5,568 nt of DNA from an uncultured Coriobacteriaceae bacterium (GCA_902767025.1 CACXFZ010000041.1:1-5568), one strand, 5' to 3'; positions 1 to 5,281 are shown, numbered from the stretch's first letter. Numbers and translations are program-made. The notes: generated from the sequence alone by a model not told the origin.

Positions 1-396
1 GATGGCGTGGAAGTCGCCCGTGAAGTGCAGGTTGATGTCCTCCATCGGCACCACCTGGGCGTAGCCGCCGCCGGCCGCGCCGCCCTTCACGCCGAACACG
101 GGGCCCAGCGACGGTTCGCGCAGGGCCAACATCGAGCTCTTGCCGATCTTGCACAGTGCATCGTGCAGGCCCACGCTCGTGGTGGTCTTGCCTTCGCCCG
201 CCGGCGTGGGGTTGATGGCCGTGACCAGGATGAGCTTGGCGCGGGCGCGCTTCTTCGCGTAAGAGTTGATGTCGACCTTCGCCTTGTAATGGCCGTAGGG
301 CTCGCACGTGGCCCAGTCGATTCCGGCTTTCTTCGCCACCTCTTCGATCGGCAGCATCGTTGCTTCTTGCGCGATTTCGATGTCGGACTTTGCCAT
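1..396 (-). CDS. fhs: Formate-tetrahydrofolate ligase, N-terminal part (runs off the left edge)
   Basis: ATP-dependent ligation of formate to tetrahydrofolate, giving 10-formyl-THF; a cytoplasmic enzyme of one-carbon metabolism, and the methyl-branch entry of the Wood-Ljungdahl pathway in organisms that have it. Only the first 132 residues are present; the family is usually about 550 residues. The start is the ATG at 394-396, seven bases after an AAGGAGG-type ribosome binding site (405-411). The N-terminus reads MAKSDIEIAQEATMLPIEEV, typical of the family. The nucleotide-binding loop TPAGEGKTTT is at residues 64-73, followed by the conserved REPSLGPVFGVKGGAAGGG (93-111) and by VVPMEDINLHFTGDFHAI, where the window ends. 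All of these are family hallmarks, so the assignment is firm. It is a separate unit from the feo operon: about 310 bases, a strong inverted repeat and a promoter lie between them. Confidence 0.97.
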   Translation of the reverse strand, partial: MAKSDIEIAQEATMLPIEEVAKKAGIDWATCEPYGHYKAKVDINSYAKKRARAKLILVTAINPTPAGEGKTTTSVGLHDALCKIGKSSMLALREPSLGPVFGVKGGAAGGGYAQVVPMEDINLHFTGDFHAI

Positions 397-460
397 CGTT
401 CAAGCCTCCTTAAAGGTTGCGGTGCCCCGCCTGCCAGACGCACCCGTGAAGATGCTGCTC

Positions 461-469
461 AATATATCA
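461..469 (-). promoter_or_regulatory. Putative extended -10 promoter of fhs
   Basis: On the minus strand this reads TGATATATT, a TGN extension followed by TATATT (5 of 6 matches to TATAAT). No good -35 hexamer stands 16-18 bases upstream, which fits the extended -10 class. Transcription would begin near 454 and leave an untranslated leader of about 58 bases before fhs. A TATAGG at roughly 517-522 is a weaker alternative. No riboswitch fold is evident in the leader. Confidence 0.4.
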
Positions 470-601
470 TCCTGCCGGCTTGACGAGACGCGGTGTCTGA
501 GTGCTTCACACTTAACCCTATATCGCGCGGGGCATGCGCAATGATTCCGCGAACGGCGCGGGATGGCGCGGGGACGTGGGGATGAGGGAGGCGAGAGTGC
601 T

Positions 602-712
602 GGCTGACCGTGCGCGAGTGACGGAAGCGAAAGGCGGGCGCGCACATGACAGGAGGACGGTTCTCGCGTCGTAGGTCCCTCTCCCGTTGCGAGAACCGCC
701 CTGCTGTCAGCC
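602..712 (-). repeat. Compound inverted-repeat region closing the feo operon
   Basis: The main palindrome has two 21-base arms at 647-667 and 689-709, matching at 19 positions by Watson-Crick pairing plus one G-U wobble, with one C-C mismatch and a 21-base loop. It starts exactly on the TGA stop codon (707-709) of the Cys-rich gene. A second hairpin abuts it, with 7-base perfect arms GTGCGCG/CGCGCAC at 610-616 and 639-645. A third pairing, GGCTGAC/GTCAGCC at 602-608 and 706-712, encloses both and competes with the base of the first stem. No T-run follows on the minus strand. It may act as a U-less terminator of the kind proposed in actinobacteria, as an mRNA 3' stabiliser, or be a REP/MITE-like dispersed element. 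Confidence 0.7.
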
Positions 713-877
713 CTGGTCCTTGGTCGCAGACGGGCACGAGGGGCAGCCGTGCGCCGAGCACGTGCCGTGACAGCCCGAGCATTTCGATGGACCGCGGAAG
801 CTGCGGATGGCGGAGCGCACGGCGAAGAAGAGCAGGACTGCCACCACGGCAAGCGTTGCTATCGTTGCCAGGTTCAT
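707..877 (-). CDS. FeoB-associated Cys-rich membrane protein
   Basis: A 56-residue small membrane protein and the last gene of the ferrous-iron operon. Residues 3-20 form one hydrophobic membrane segment (LATIATLAVVAVLLFFAV), followed by a basic stretch (RSAIRSFR). The C-terminal tail has Cys at 33, 36, 40, 45 and 48 and His at 37 and 43, giving CxxC-x3-C-x4-C-xxC. This matches the FeoB_associated family found next to feoB in anaerobic Gram-positive bacteria; its role is not settled, and metal binding or assisting FeoB in place of FeoC are the usual suggestions. The start ATG at 875-877 has an AAAGGAG site at 884-890. It begins 26 bases after the feoB stop, so it is almost certainly co-transcribed and iron-regulated with it. 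The basic segment after the helix suggests a cytoplasmic Cys tail (positive-inside rule). Confidence 0.88.
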   Translation of the reverse strand: MNLATIATLAVVAVLLFFAVRSAIRSFRGPSKCSGCHGTCSAHGCPSCPSATKDQG

Positions 878-903
878 CGTGCGCTCCTTTCCTGACTTTC
901 CGG

Positions 904-3417
904 CTATGCGGCCTCGGCTGCCGCGACGGCGTAGGTGACCGTTTCCGCGTCGTGCCTGTTGGGTCGCACGAGCAGGAACACCACGGCGGCGACCAGCGCG
1001 AAGGCCACGACGGTGAACACGTTGAAGGGCACCTCGCCGGTAAGCAAGCCACCGATTTGATAGATGCACAGCGCCACGCAGTAGGCAAGGCCGCACTGGT
1101 AGCCGATGGCCGCCCAGAACCACTTGGCCGAGTTCATCTCGCGGCGGATGGCGCCCATGGCTGCGAAGCACGGCGCGCACAGCAGGTTGAACGCCATGAA
1201 GCTGTACGCCACGAGAGCCGTGTAGGCAAGCTGCACGTTGGCGAACCACCCCGCACCGCCTGCGTAGAGCACGCCGAAGGTGCCCACGACGTTCTCCTTG
1301 GCGATCAGGCCCGTGACCGTGGCGGCAGCGGCCTGCCAGTTGCCGAAGCCCAGCGGGGCGAAGATCCAAGCCACCGCACCCCCGAGCACGGCAAGCAGGG
1401 AGTTTGCCTGGTCGTCGACGGGACCGAATCCGCCGTCGACGAAGCCGTAGCTGGATAGGAACCACACCAGCACCACGGCAGCGAAGATGATCGTGCCCGC
1501 CTTCTTGATGAAGCTCCATGCGCGCTCCCACATGCTGCGCAGGATAGCGCCGATGCTGGGCAGGTGGTAGGCCGGCAGCTCCATCACGAACGGGGCCACC
1601 TTGCCGGCGAAGGGCTTGGTCTTCTTCAGGATGATGCCCGAGAGAAGGATGGCGGCCAGGCCCATGAAGTAGGCCGACGGGGCCACCCACCAGGCGCCGC
1701 CGAACACCGCGCCCGCGAACAGGGCGATGATGGGCAGCTTGGCGCCGCAGGGTATGAACGTGGTGGTCATCACCGTCATGCGTCGGTCGTTTTCGGCCTC
1801 GATCGTGCGACTGGCCATGATGCCGGGGATGCCGCAGCCCGTGCCGATGAGGATGGGGATGAAGCTCTTGCCCGACAGGCCGAAGCGGCGGAACAAGCGG
1901 TCTAAGATGAAGGCCACGCGCGCCATGTAGCCGCTGGCCTCCAGGAAGGCCAGGAACGCGAAGAGCACCAGCAACTGGGGCACGAACCCGAGCACGGAAC
2001 CCACACCGCCGATGATGCCGTCAAGCACCAGGCTCTGCACCTGCCCGTCGACGTTGCCCGCTTCGAGCCAGCCACCCACGATTGCCGGGATGCCGGGGAT
2101 GAAGGGGCCGAATTCGGACGGGTCGGGTGCGGCATTGACGGCGGCAACCGAATCGGTGAACAGCGCCACCTCGTCAACGTCCACGCCCTCCACCTGGGCG
2201 GGCGCGGCGCTTTCGCTCGCCTCGTCTGCCACGACGGCCACCAGGGAGTTCTCCCCTGTTTCGTCGTCGTAATCGTCGTAGACCGCATAGACGTCCTGCG
2301 CGGCGGCCTGCTTGGTGAACGCCGCCACAGCCTCGGCGTCTCCGAGGTCTTCGGGCACTTCGAGGCCAGCCTCTTCCGCAGCGGCGGCAAACGCCTCGAT
2401 CGCGGCCTCGCCGGCGGCTGCGTCCTCGTTGGCCTCGTCGTAGGCCTCCTGCATCGCAGGCGTGGGGAACCATCCGTCGCCGAACAAACCGTCGTTGGCC
2501 CAGTTGGTTGCCCAGCCGCCCACCGTGGTCACCGAAACGTAGTAGACCAGGAACATCACGATGGCGAAGATGGGCAGCGCCAGGATGCGGTTCGTGACCA
2601 CCTTGTCGATCTTGTCGGAAATCGACTCGCTGGCCGCGTCGGGCTTGGTGCGGCAGCTGTCGATGATCGACGTGATGTAGTTGTAACGCTCGTTGGCGAT
2701 GATGCTTTCGGCGTCGTCGCCCAGGGCCTGCTCGACTTCCGAGACCACCTGCTCCACGTCCGCAGGGCTTTTCAGATGCTGGGCGATGTTCTGGTCGCGC
2801 TCGAACAGCTTGACGGCCACAAAGCGCTTGGTGTGATCGGCAACGTCGTCGCCCAGGGTGCTTTCGATGGAGGTCAATGCGCGCTCGACCTGCCCGTCGA
2901 ACGTGTGCACGCGCGCGGGCTGCTGCTTCGCCTCCGCGAGCTCTACGGCCTTGGCCACCACCTGGTCGATGCCCGTGTTCTTCAGCGCCGAGATGCCCAC
3001 CACCGGGCAGCCCATCTTCTGCGACAGCGCATCGGTGTCGATTCCTTCGCCGGCCTTGTCGACCACATCCATCATGTTGACGGCGATGACGGTGGGGATG
3101 CCCAGCTCGATCACCTGCGTGGACAGGTACAGGTTGCGCTCCAGGTTCGAACCGTCGACGATGTTGATGAGGGCGTCGGGCGATTCGCCGATAAGATAGT
3201 CGCGCGCCACCACTTCCTCAAGGGTGTAGGGAGACAGCGAATAGATGCCCGGCAGGTCGACGACTTGGATGCTGTCGTGGCCCTTCAGCTTGCCGGTTTT
3301 CTTTTCCACCGTGACGCCGGGCCAGTTGCCCACGTACTGGTTGGCGCCGGTCAGCGCGTTGAACAGGGTGGTTTTGCCCGAGTTGGGGTTACCCACCAGA
3401 GCAATGCTCGTGCCCAT
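904..3417 (-). CDS. feoB: Ferrous iron transport protein B, GTP-dependent Fe2+ permease
   Basis: 837 residues. Moves Fe2+ across the cytoplasmic membrane, with an N-terminal GTPase domain controlling the channel. G1 is GNPNSGKTT (9-17), G2 GVTVEKK with Thr36 (34-40), G3 DLPG (54-57), G4 NMMD (114-117) and G5 SAL (143-145). A guanine-dissociation-inhibitor-like helical region spans about 170-265. The first membrane helix is about 278-298. The first Gate motif GTGCGIPGIMASRT (525-538) and FIPCGAKLP (554-562) hold the conserved Cys528 and Cys557; PAYHLP (615-620), AKENVVGT (706-713) and CAPC (747-750) follow. About 120 extra, very acidic residues (around 305-440) sit between the first and second membrane helices, making it longer than E. 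coli FeoB (773). The start ATG at 3415-3417 has GGAGG at 3423-3427; the longer open frame overlaps feoA and is rejected. Second-to-last gene of the operon. Confidence 0.98.
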   Translation of the reverse strand: MGTSIALVGNPNSGKTTLFNALTGANQYVGNWPGVTVEKKTGKLKGHDSIQVVDLPGIYSLSPYTLEEVVARDYLIGESPDALINIVDGSNLERNLYLSTQVIELGIPTVIAVNMMDVVDKAGEGIDTDALSQKMGCPVVGISALKNTGIDQVVAKAVELAEAKQQPARVHTFDGQVERALTSIESTLGDDVADHTKRFVAVKLFERDQNIAQHLKSPADVEQVVSEVEQALGDDAESIIANERYNYITSIIDSCRTKPDAASESISDKIDKVVTNRILALPIFAIVMFLVYYVSVTTVGGWATNWANDGLFGDGWFPTPAMQEAYDEANEDAAAGEAAIEAFAAAAEEAGLEVPEDLGDAEAVAAFTKQAAAQDVYAVYDDYDDETGENSLVAVVADEASESAAPAQVEGVDVDEVALFTDSVAAVNAAPDPSEFGPFIPGIPAIVGGWLEAGNVDGQVQSLVLDGIIGGVGSVLGFVPQLLVLFAFLAFLEASGYMARVAFILDRLFRRFGLSGKSFIPILIGTGCGIPGIMASRTIEAENDRRMTVMTTTFIPCGAKLPIIALFAGAVFGGAWWVAPSAYFMGLAAILLSGIILKKTKPFAGKVAPFVMELPAYHLPSIGAILRSMWERAWSFIKKAGTIIFAAVVLVWFLSSYGFVDGGFGPVDDQANSLLAVLGGAVAWIFAPLGFGNWQAAAATVTGLIAKENVVGTFGVLYAGGAGWFANVQLAYTALVAYSFMAFNLLCAPCFAAMGAIRREMNSAKWFWAAIGYQCGLAYCVALCIYQIGGLLTGEVPFNVFTVVAFALVAAVVFLLVRPNRHDAETVTYAVAAAEAA

Positions 3418-3446
3418 GGTTTCCTCCAGGTTCTCTTCCTTGCCTG

Positions 3447-3470
3447 CGCCGGCGCTTGGGACTGCCGGCG
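3447..3470 (-). other. Small hairpin in the feoA-feoB intergenic region
   Basis: A perfect 7-base inverted repeat, CGCCGGC at 3447-3453 and GCCGGCG at 3464-3470, with a 10-base loop, lies in the 85-base gap between feoA and feoB. No T-run follows in the direction of transcription, so it is not a standard terminator. It may influence mRNA processing or the relative expression of feoA and feoB, or be incidental in GC-rich DNA. Confidence 0.4.
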
Positions 3471-3502
3471 TTTGTTTGGGTGGTTGGATTGCGCGCGGGT
3501 GG

Positions 3503-3736
3503 TTACTTGGCCACCGGCTCGACCTCCACGTGCTCGGCTTCCGCCTTGCGAAGCGTGAGCTCGTAGCCGCGGATGGTGACCTCGACCGGATCGCCCAAGG
3601 GTGCAACCTTGCGCACGAAGACGTCCGTGCCCTTGGTGACCCCCATGTCCATGATCCGGCGCTTGGTGGCGCCGTCCCCGACGAGCCGCGCCACGCGCAC
3701 GGTGTCGCCCGTTGTGACCGTATCGAGCGTTGCCAT
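3503..3736 (-). CDS. feoA: FeoA family protein (copy next to feoB)
   Basis: 77 residues, one SH3-like FeoA domain. FeoA is a small cytoplasmic protein thought to bind FeoB and support Fe2+ uptake, possibly by affecting its GTPase. The characteristic segment is KRRIMDMGVTKGTDVFVRK at about 26-44, followed by PLGDPVEVTIRGYELTLRK, which is the standard FeoA ending. A short acidic C-terminal tail (EAEHVEVEP) follows. I chose the ATG at 3734-3736 because AAAGGAG lies at 3743-3749, six bases before it; an ATG six codons upstream would place that binding site inside the gene. It is second in the operon, 55 bases after the first feoA-type gene and 85 bases before feoB. The spacing and shared strand indicate co-transcription. 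Confidence 0.93.
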   Translation of the reverse strand: MATLDTVTTGDTVRVARLVGDGATKRRIMDMGVTKGTDVFVRKVAPLGDPVEVTIRGYELTLRKAEAEHVEVEPVAK

Positions 3737-3791
3737 GCCCGACTCCTTTCGCATGTGTTCCGAGTGCCTGCGGTGGCGGTGGTTGCTGCCG

Positions 3792-4001
3792 CTAGACCAG
3801 GATGCACTGGGCCAGGTTGGCGTCGAGCGCCACCTTGGAATCCCTGACTTTCACGACGACCCCCTGGCCCACACGGCTCAGGACCGACAGCTTCGTGCCG
3901 GGGACGAACCCCATGCCTTCCAGGTGCAGGCGCACGCTGCTGTCGCCGCGGACGGCGTGGATGACATACTTGCCGTTGGTTTGGACCTGCGTCAGTACCA
4001 T
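3792..4001 (-). CDS. feoA: FeoA family protein (first gene of the feo operon)
   Basis: 69 residues, a second FeoA/SH3-like domain that differs clearly from its neighbour. The core LHLEGMGFVPGTKLSVLSR (about 40-58) and the end VVVKVRDSKVALDANLAQCILV match the FeoA form whose C-terminus reads roughly 'G-S-R-I-A-L-D...ILV'. The probable role is the same, a cytoplasmic partner of FeoB, though two paralogues may have separate jobs. The start ATG at 3999-4001 has AAGGGA six bases upstream. A GTG at 4041-4043 would lengthen it by 14 residues, but that would bring the start close to the operator and it has no good binding site. It is the first gene after the iron-regulated promoter, with a 5' leader of about 70 bases. 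Confidence 0.9.
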   Translation of the reverse strand: MVLTQVQTNGKYVIHAVRGDSSVRLHLEGMGFVPGTKLSVLSRVGQGVVVKVRDSKVALDANLAQCILV

Positions 4002-4048
4002 CGTCTGTCCCTTCCTGATCGTGTACGCCTGTTGTGGGTGCACTTGGG

Positions 4049-4064
4049 GTTAGAAGTGCCTAAC
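4049..4064 (-). promoter_or_regulatory. Downstream DtxR/IdeR-like operator of the feo operon
   Basis: GTTAG at 4049-4053 and CTAAC at 4060-4064 form a perfect 5-base inverted repeat around 6 bases. The site lies just past the expected transcription start (about 4070), where a bound repressor would block polymerase. Its shape matches the upstream operator, whose centre is 30 bp away. The half-sites resemble those of the DtxR/IdeR family of metal-dependent repressors, which suits an iron-uptake operon. The identity of the regulator is inferred. Confidence 0.65.
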
Positions 4065-4076
4065 TTTCTGTGCTAT

Positions 4077-4104
4077 ATATTAGGCGCTCCTAACCTTTTG
4101 TCAA
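4077..4104 (-). promoter_or_regulatory. Promoter of the feo operon
   Basis: On the minus strand a perfect TTGACA (-35) stands at 4099-4104, then 16 bases, then TAATAT (-10) at 4077-4082; TATATA three bases further on is an alternative -10 with 19-base spacing. Transcription should begin near 4070, giving a 5' leader of about 70 bases before the first feoA-type gene. Operators lie between -35 and -10 and just downstream of the start. Confidence 0.75.
4079..4094 (-). promoter_or_regulatory. Upstream DtxR/IdeR-like operator inside the feo promoter
   Basis: On the plus strand ATTAG (4079-4083), six bases, then CTAAC (4090-4094); the inner core TTAGG-CGCT-CCTAA at 4080-4093 is a perfect 5-base inverted repeat. 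It fills the spacer between the -35 and -10 hexamers, so binding would prevent polymerase from engaging. Same geometry and helical face as the downstream site. It resembles DtxR/IdeR-family boxes; the assignment to an iron rather than a manganese regulator follows from the operon's function. Confidence 0.7.
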
Positions 4105-4160
4105 GGGGAAGGCGCTGCGGATGGCAAGACAGGAACAAGGGCGTACTTCCCTGCCCGACA

Positions 4161-4200
4161 ACGAAACAACCCCCGACGCCACTGCGGCGCCGGGGGTTGT
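4161..4200 (-). terminator. Intrinsic terminator of the 80-residue hypothetical gene
   Basis: Arms ACAACCCCCG at 4166-4175 and CGGGGGTTGT at 4191-4200 pair perfectly over 10 bases. One A-C mismatch is followed by four more pairs (CGCC/GGCG) and a 5-base loop. On the minus strand the stem is followed by TTCGTTG, a modest T-rich tail after the stem's own GTTGT. It lies 69 bases beyond the stop of the hypothetical gene and about 60 bases before the feo -35, so it insulates the feo promoter from upstream transcription. Confidence 0.8.
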
Positions 4201-4268
4201 CCAAGCATTTGGCTTCGTGCATGCGGCCCGCCGCAACGCGGACCCAGCCCAAAGCAGAACTTTATCCT

Positions 4269-4511
4269 CTAGTGGACGTCGATCTCGAGGAAGTTGTCCT
4301 TGCTCATGCAGAAGTCGTCGTACTCGATCATGTTGATGAACGGGCCGCGGACGCCTTCTTCCCTCAGCTTCGGCTTGACGCTGCGCGCCATGGGGTCTGC
4401 GCGCTCGGCGTCTGCCCGGGTGTTGTAGGCGCCGATGACCGCAACGTTGCCGTTGGGCAGGATGTAGTAGAGCAGGTACGCTTCTCCGAAGACTTTCTCG
4501 TTTGGCATCAT
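4269..4511 (-). CDS. Hypothetical protein, 80 residues
   Basis: I do not recognise the family. The protein is soluble-looking, with no signal peptide or membrane helix. It begins MMPNEKVFGEAYLLYYILPN, continues with NVAVIGAYNTRADAERADPM, and ends in an acidic tail containing EYDDFCMSKDNFLEIDVH with a single Cys near residue 68. The pattern of strands and one helix suggests a small alpha/beta fold. It looks real because AGAGG sits seven bases before the first ATG (4509-4511), a TATAAA lies about 45 bases upstream, and a strong terminator follows. The second ATG (4506-4508) is an alternative start. It is monocistronic: 462 bases separate it from the peptide gene upstream, and the terminator separates it from feo. 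Nothing in the sequence ties it to iron or to the peptide. Confidence 0.7.
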   Translation of the reverse strand: MMPNEKVFGEAYLLYYILPNGNVAVIGAYNTRADAERADPMARSVKPKLREEGVRGPFINMIEYDDFCMSKDNFLEIDVH

Positions 4512-4556
4512 GAGGGGACCTCTTTCTCGCAGGCTCGTTGTCCAAAATCTGGCGCC

Positions 4557-4562
4557 TTTATA
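4557..4562 (-). promoter_or_regulatory. Possible -10 element of the hypothetical gene
   Basis: TATAAA on the minus strand (5 of 6 matches to TATAAT), about 45 bases before the start codon. The hexamer 17 bases upstream (CTTTCC, 4580-4585) is a poor -35, so an activator or a different sigma factor may be involved, or the match is chance. Confidence 0.3.
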
Positions 4563-4793
4563 CTCTGAACCCTCGATAAGGAAAGCACCCTTTCGGCAAC
4601 CCTTCCCGAGCAGTTCGGTACGCCAAGACCTCGCTCGCGCGCAGCAGTCGGAAAAGCCTTAGGGCAAGGTGCTCGAGGGGCTTGTCTGCTCCGCGCAAAC
4701 GAGTCAGCTACCGGTCTTCGCCGCCGTCTGATGCACCGTTGGCGCAATCCGCTCCACGGGAGATGGGAAGACCGCGTTGTCCGTCTTAATCGC

Positions 4794-4845
4794 CTAACAC
4801 TTGATTGTTAGCACGGTTTTTCGTCCTTATTTTCGTGTCTTTTCG
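4794..4845. repeat. Palindrome followed by three phased TTTTCG repeats
   Basis: CTAACA (4794-4799), six bases, then TGTTAG (4806-4811) make a perfect 6-base inverted repeat. Downstream on the plus strand TTTTCG occurs at 4818-4823, 4830-4835 and 4840-4845, with steps of 12 and 10 bases, close to one helical turn. The mix of a palindrome and phased T-tracts suggests a regulator-binding or bent-DNA site, or the hairpin and first T-run could be a weak plus-strand terminator. No promoter or gene is clearly attached. Confidence 0.45.
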
Positions 4846-4894
4846 CCATTGAGGTCAAGGCGGAGGAGAACCTGCGGCCTTGGAAAATGGAAGC

Positions 4895-4922
4895 GGCCGC
4901 CCATCGTTGTGGATAGACGGCC
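4895..4922 (-). terminator. Possible terminator of the Nif11-type peptide gene
   Basis: CGGCCG occurs twice, near each end of this span, and can pair with itself as the base of a hairpin; after a mismatched triplet, ATC/GAT add three pairs. On the minus strand it is followed by CTTCCATTTTCC, a loosely T-rich tail. It starts about 50 bases after the peptide gene's stop. The stem is short and interrupted, so this is a weak call. Confidence 0.35.
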
Positions 4923-4973
4923 GTCGTTCTTTCCCAAGGGTTGGCGGATGTTTCGCCTACTCGAACATTATTG

Positions 4974-5156
4974 TCAGCTTAAGTCGGTCAGGCAACTATC
5001 GGCCGACCAATCCCCGTACCCGCCACCCGAGACGGCTTCGAGTTCGTCTTCGGAGAGCTTGTAGCCCTCCTTCTTGGCGAGCTCCAGAAGTTCCTCGGGG
5101 GTCGTACACGCCATCGCCTTCTCGCGCAGCTCGGGGCTCAGGTCGCTGTAGTCCAT
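4974..5156 (-). CDS. Nif11-type leader peptide, putative RiPP precursor
   Basis: 60 residues. The leader has the Nif11-like form found in precursors of ribosomally made, modified peptides: ACTTPEELLELAKKEGYKLS (16-35), then EDELEAVSGG ending in the double glycine at 44-45. Cleavage after GG would release a 15-residue core, GYGDWSADSCLTDLS, with one Cys (55), three Ser (51, 54, 60), one Thr (57) and three Asp. The Ser/Thr plus Cys content would allow a thioether ring; Ser/Thr with Asp could also suit ester or amide crosslinks. Neither is shown. The start ATG at 5154-5156 has AGGAAGG at 5164-5170. No modifying enzyme, protease-transporter or second precursor is in the window. It is monocistronic, with its own promoter and a tRNA upstream. 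The leader identity is fairly sure; the product class is not. Confidence 0.82.
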   Translation of the reverse strand: MDYSDLSPELREKAMACTTPEELLELAKKEGYKLSEDELEAVSGGGYGDWSADSCLTDLS

Positions 5157-5217
5157 GGGGCTTCCTTCCTCTCGGGAGCGCGGGCGCAGCGCCGCTGTCG
5201 TTTCCGCCTCGCCAAGA

Positions 5218-5247
5218 TTTATATATGCCTGCGTACACGAATGTCCC
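5218..5247 (-). promoter_or_regulatory. Putative promoter of the Nif11-type peptide gene
   Basis: On the minus strand GGGACA (4 of 6 matches to TTGACA) at 5242-5247 and TATAAA (5 of 6) at 5218-5223 are 18 bases apart; TATATA two bases earlier gives 16-base spacing. The start would be near 5211, leaving a GC-rich leader of about 55 bases. An inverted repeat sits directly upstream of the -35. Confidence 0.5.
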
Positions 5248-5250
5248 GTG

Positions 5251-5281
5251 GCATATTCCAGACGACCTGCTGGCGATATGC
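5251..5281. promoter_or_regulatory. Inverted repeat upstream of the peptide promoter, candidate operator
   Basis: GCATAT (5251-5256) plus CCAG (5258-5261) pair with CTGG (5270-5273) plus ATATGC (5276-5281): ten pairs interrupted by a T versus CG internal loop, around an 8-base centre. It lies three bases upstream of the putative -35 of the peptide gene, the position expected for an activator site. The binding protein is unknown. Confidence 0.4.

Larger units (their letters stand above)
4512..4973. other. Long intergenic region with no convincing gene
   Basis: Six-frame reading shows only open frames without a sensible binding site or recognisable protein. The stretch holds a possible -10 hexamer for the hypothetical gene at 4557-4562 (TATAAA on the minus strand, weak -35), a perfect palindrome at 4794-4811, three phased TTTTCG repeats at 4818-4845, and a possible terminator for the peptide gene at 4895-4922. 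The rest (about 4620-4790) shows nothing I can support, though a small RNA cannot be excluded. Confidence 0.6.

Noticed and set aside
561..580. Tandem GGCGCGGG(A/G) repeat as a designed element
   Set aside because: Only two short copies in very GC-rich DNA; chance is a sufficient explanation.
707..1690. Long minus-strand frame overlapping the end of feoB
   Set aside because: Only its last 56 codons are real, as the Cys-rich gene starting at 877; the upstream part is an out-of-frame Arg/Gly-rich shadow of feoB.
3447..3470. Terminator between feoA and feoB
   Set aside because: The hairpin has no T-run after it, and feoB has no obvious promoter of its own, so an internal terminator is unlikely.
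2776..3558. Long plus-strand open frame opposite feoB (260 residues)
   Set aside because: It is antisense to the conserved GTPase domain of feoB, has no recognisable domain, and exists because of the GC-rich codon bias of the real gene.
3737..3754. Start of the second feoA six codons upstream
   Set aside because: The AAAGGAG site lies inside those codons and is correctly spaced for the ATG at 3734-3736.
4508..4747. Minus-strand frame of 79 residues upstream of the hypothetical gene
   Set aside because: Arg-rich, overlaps the probable promoter and leader of the next gene, and shows no binding site or family resemblance.
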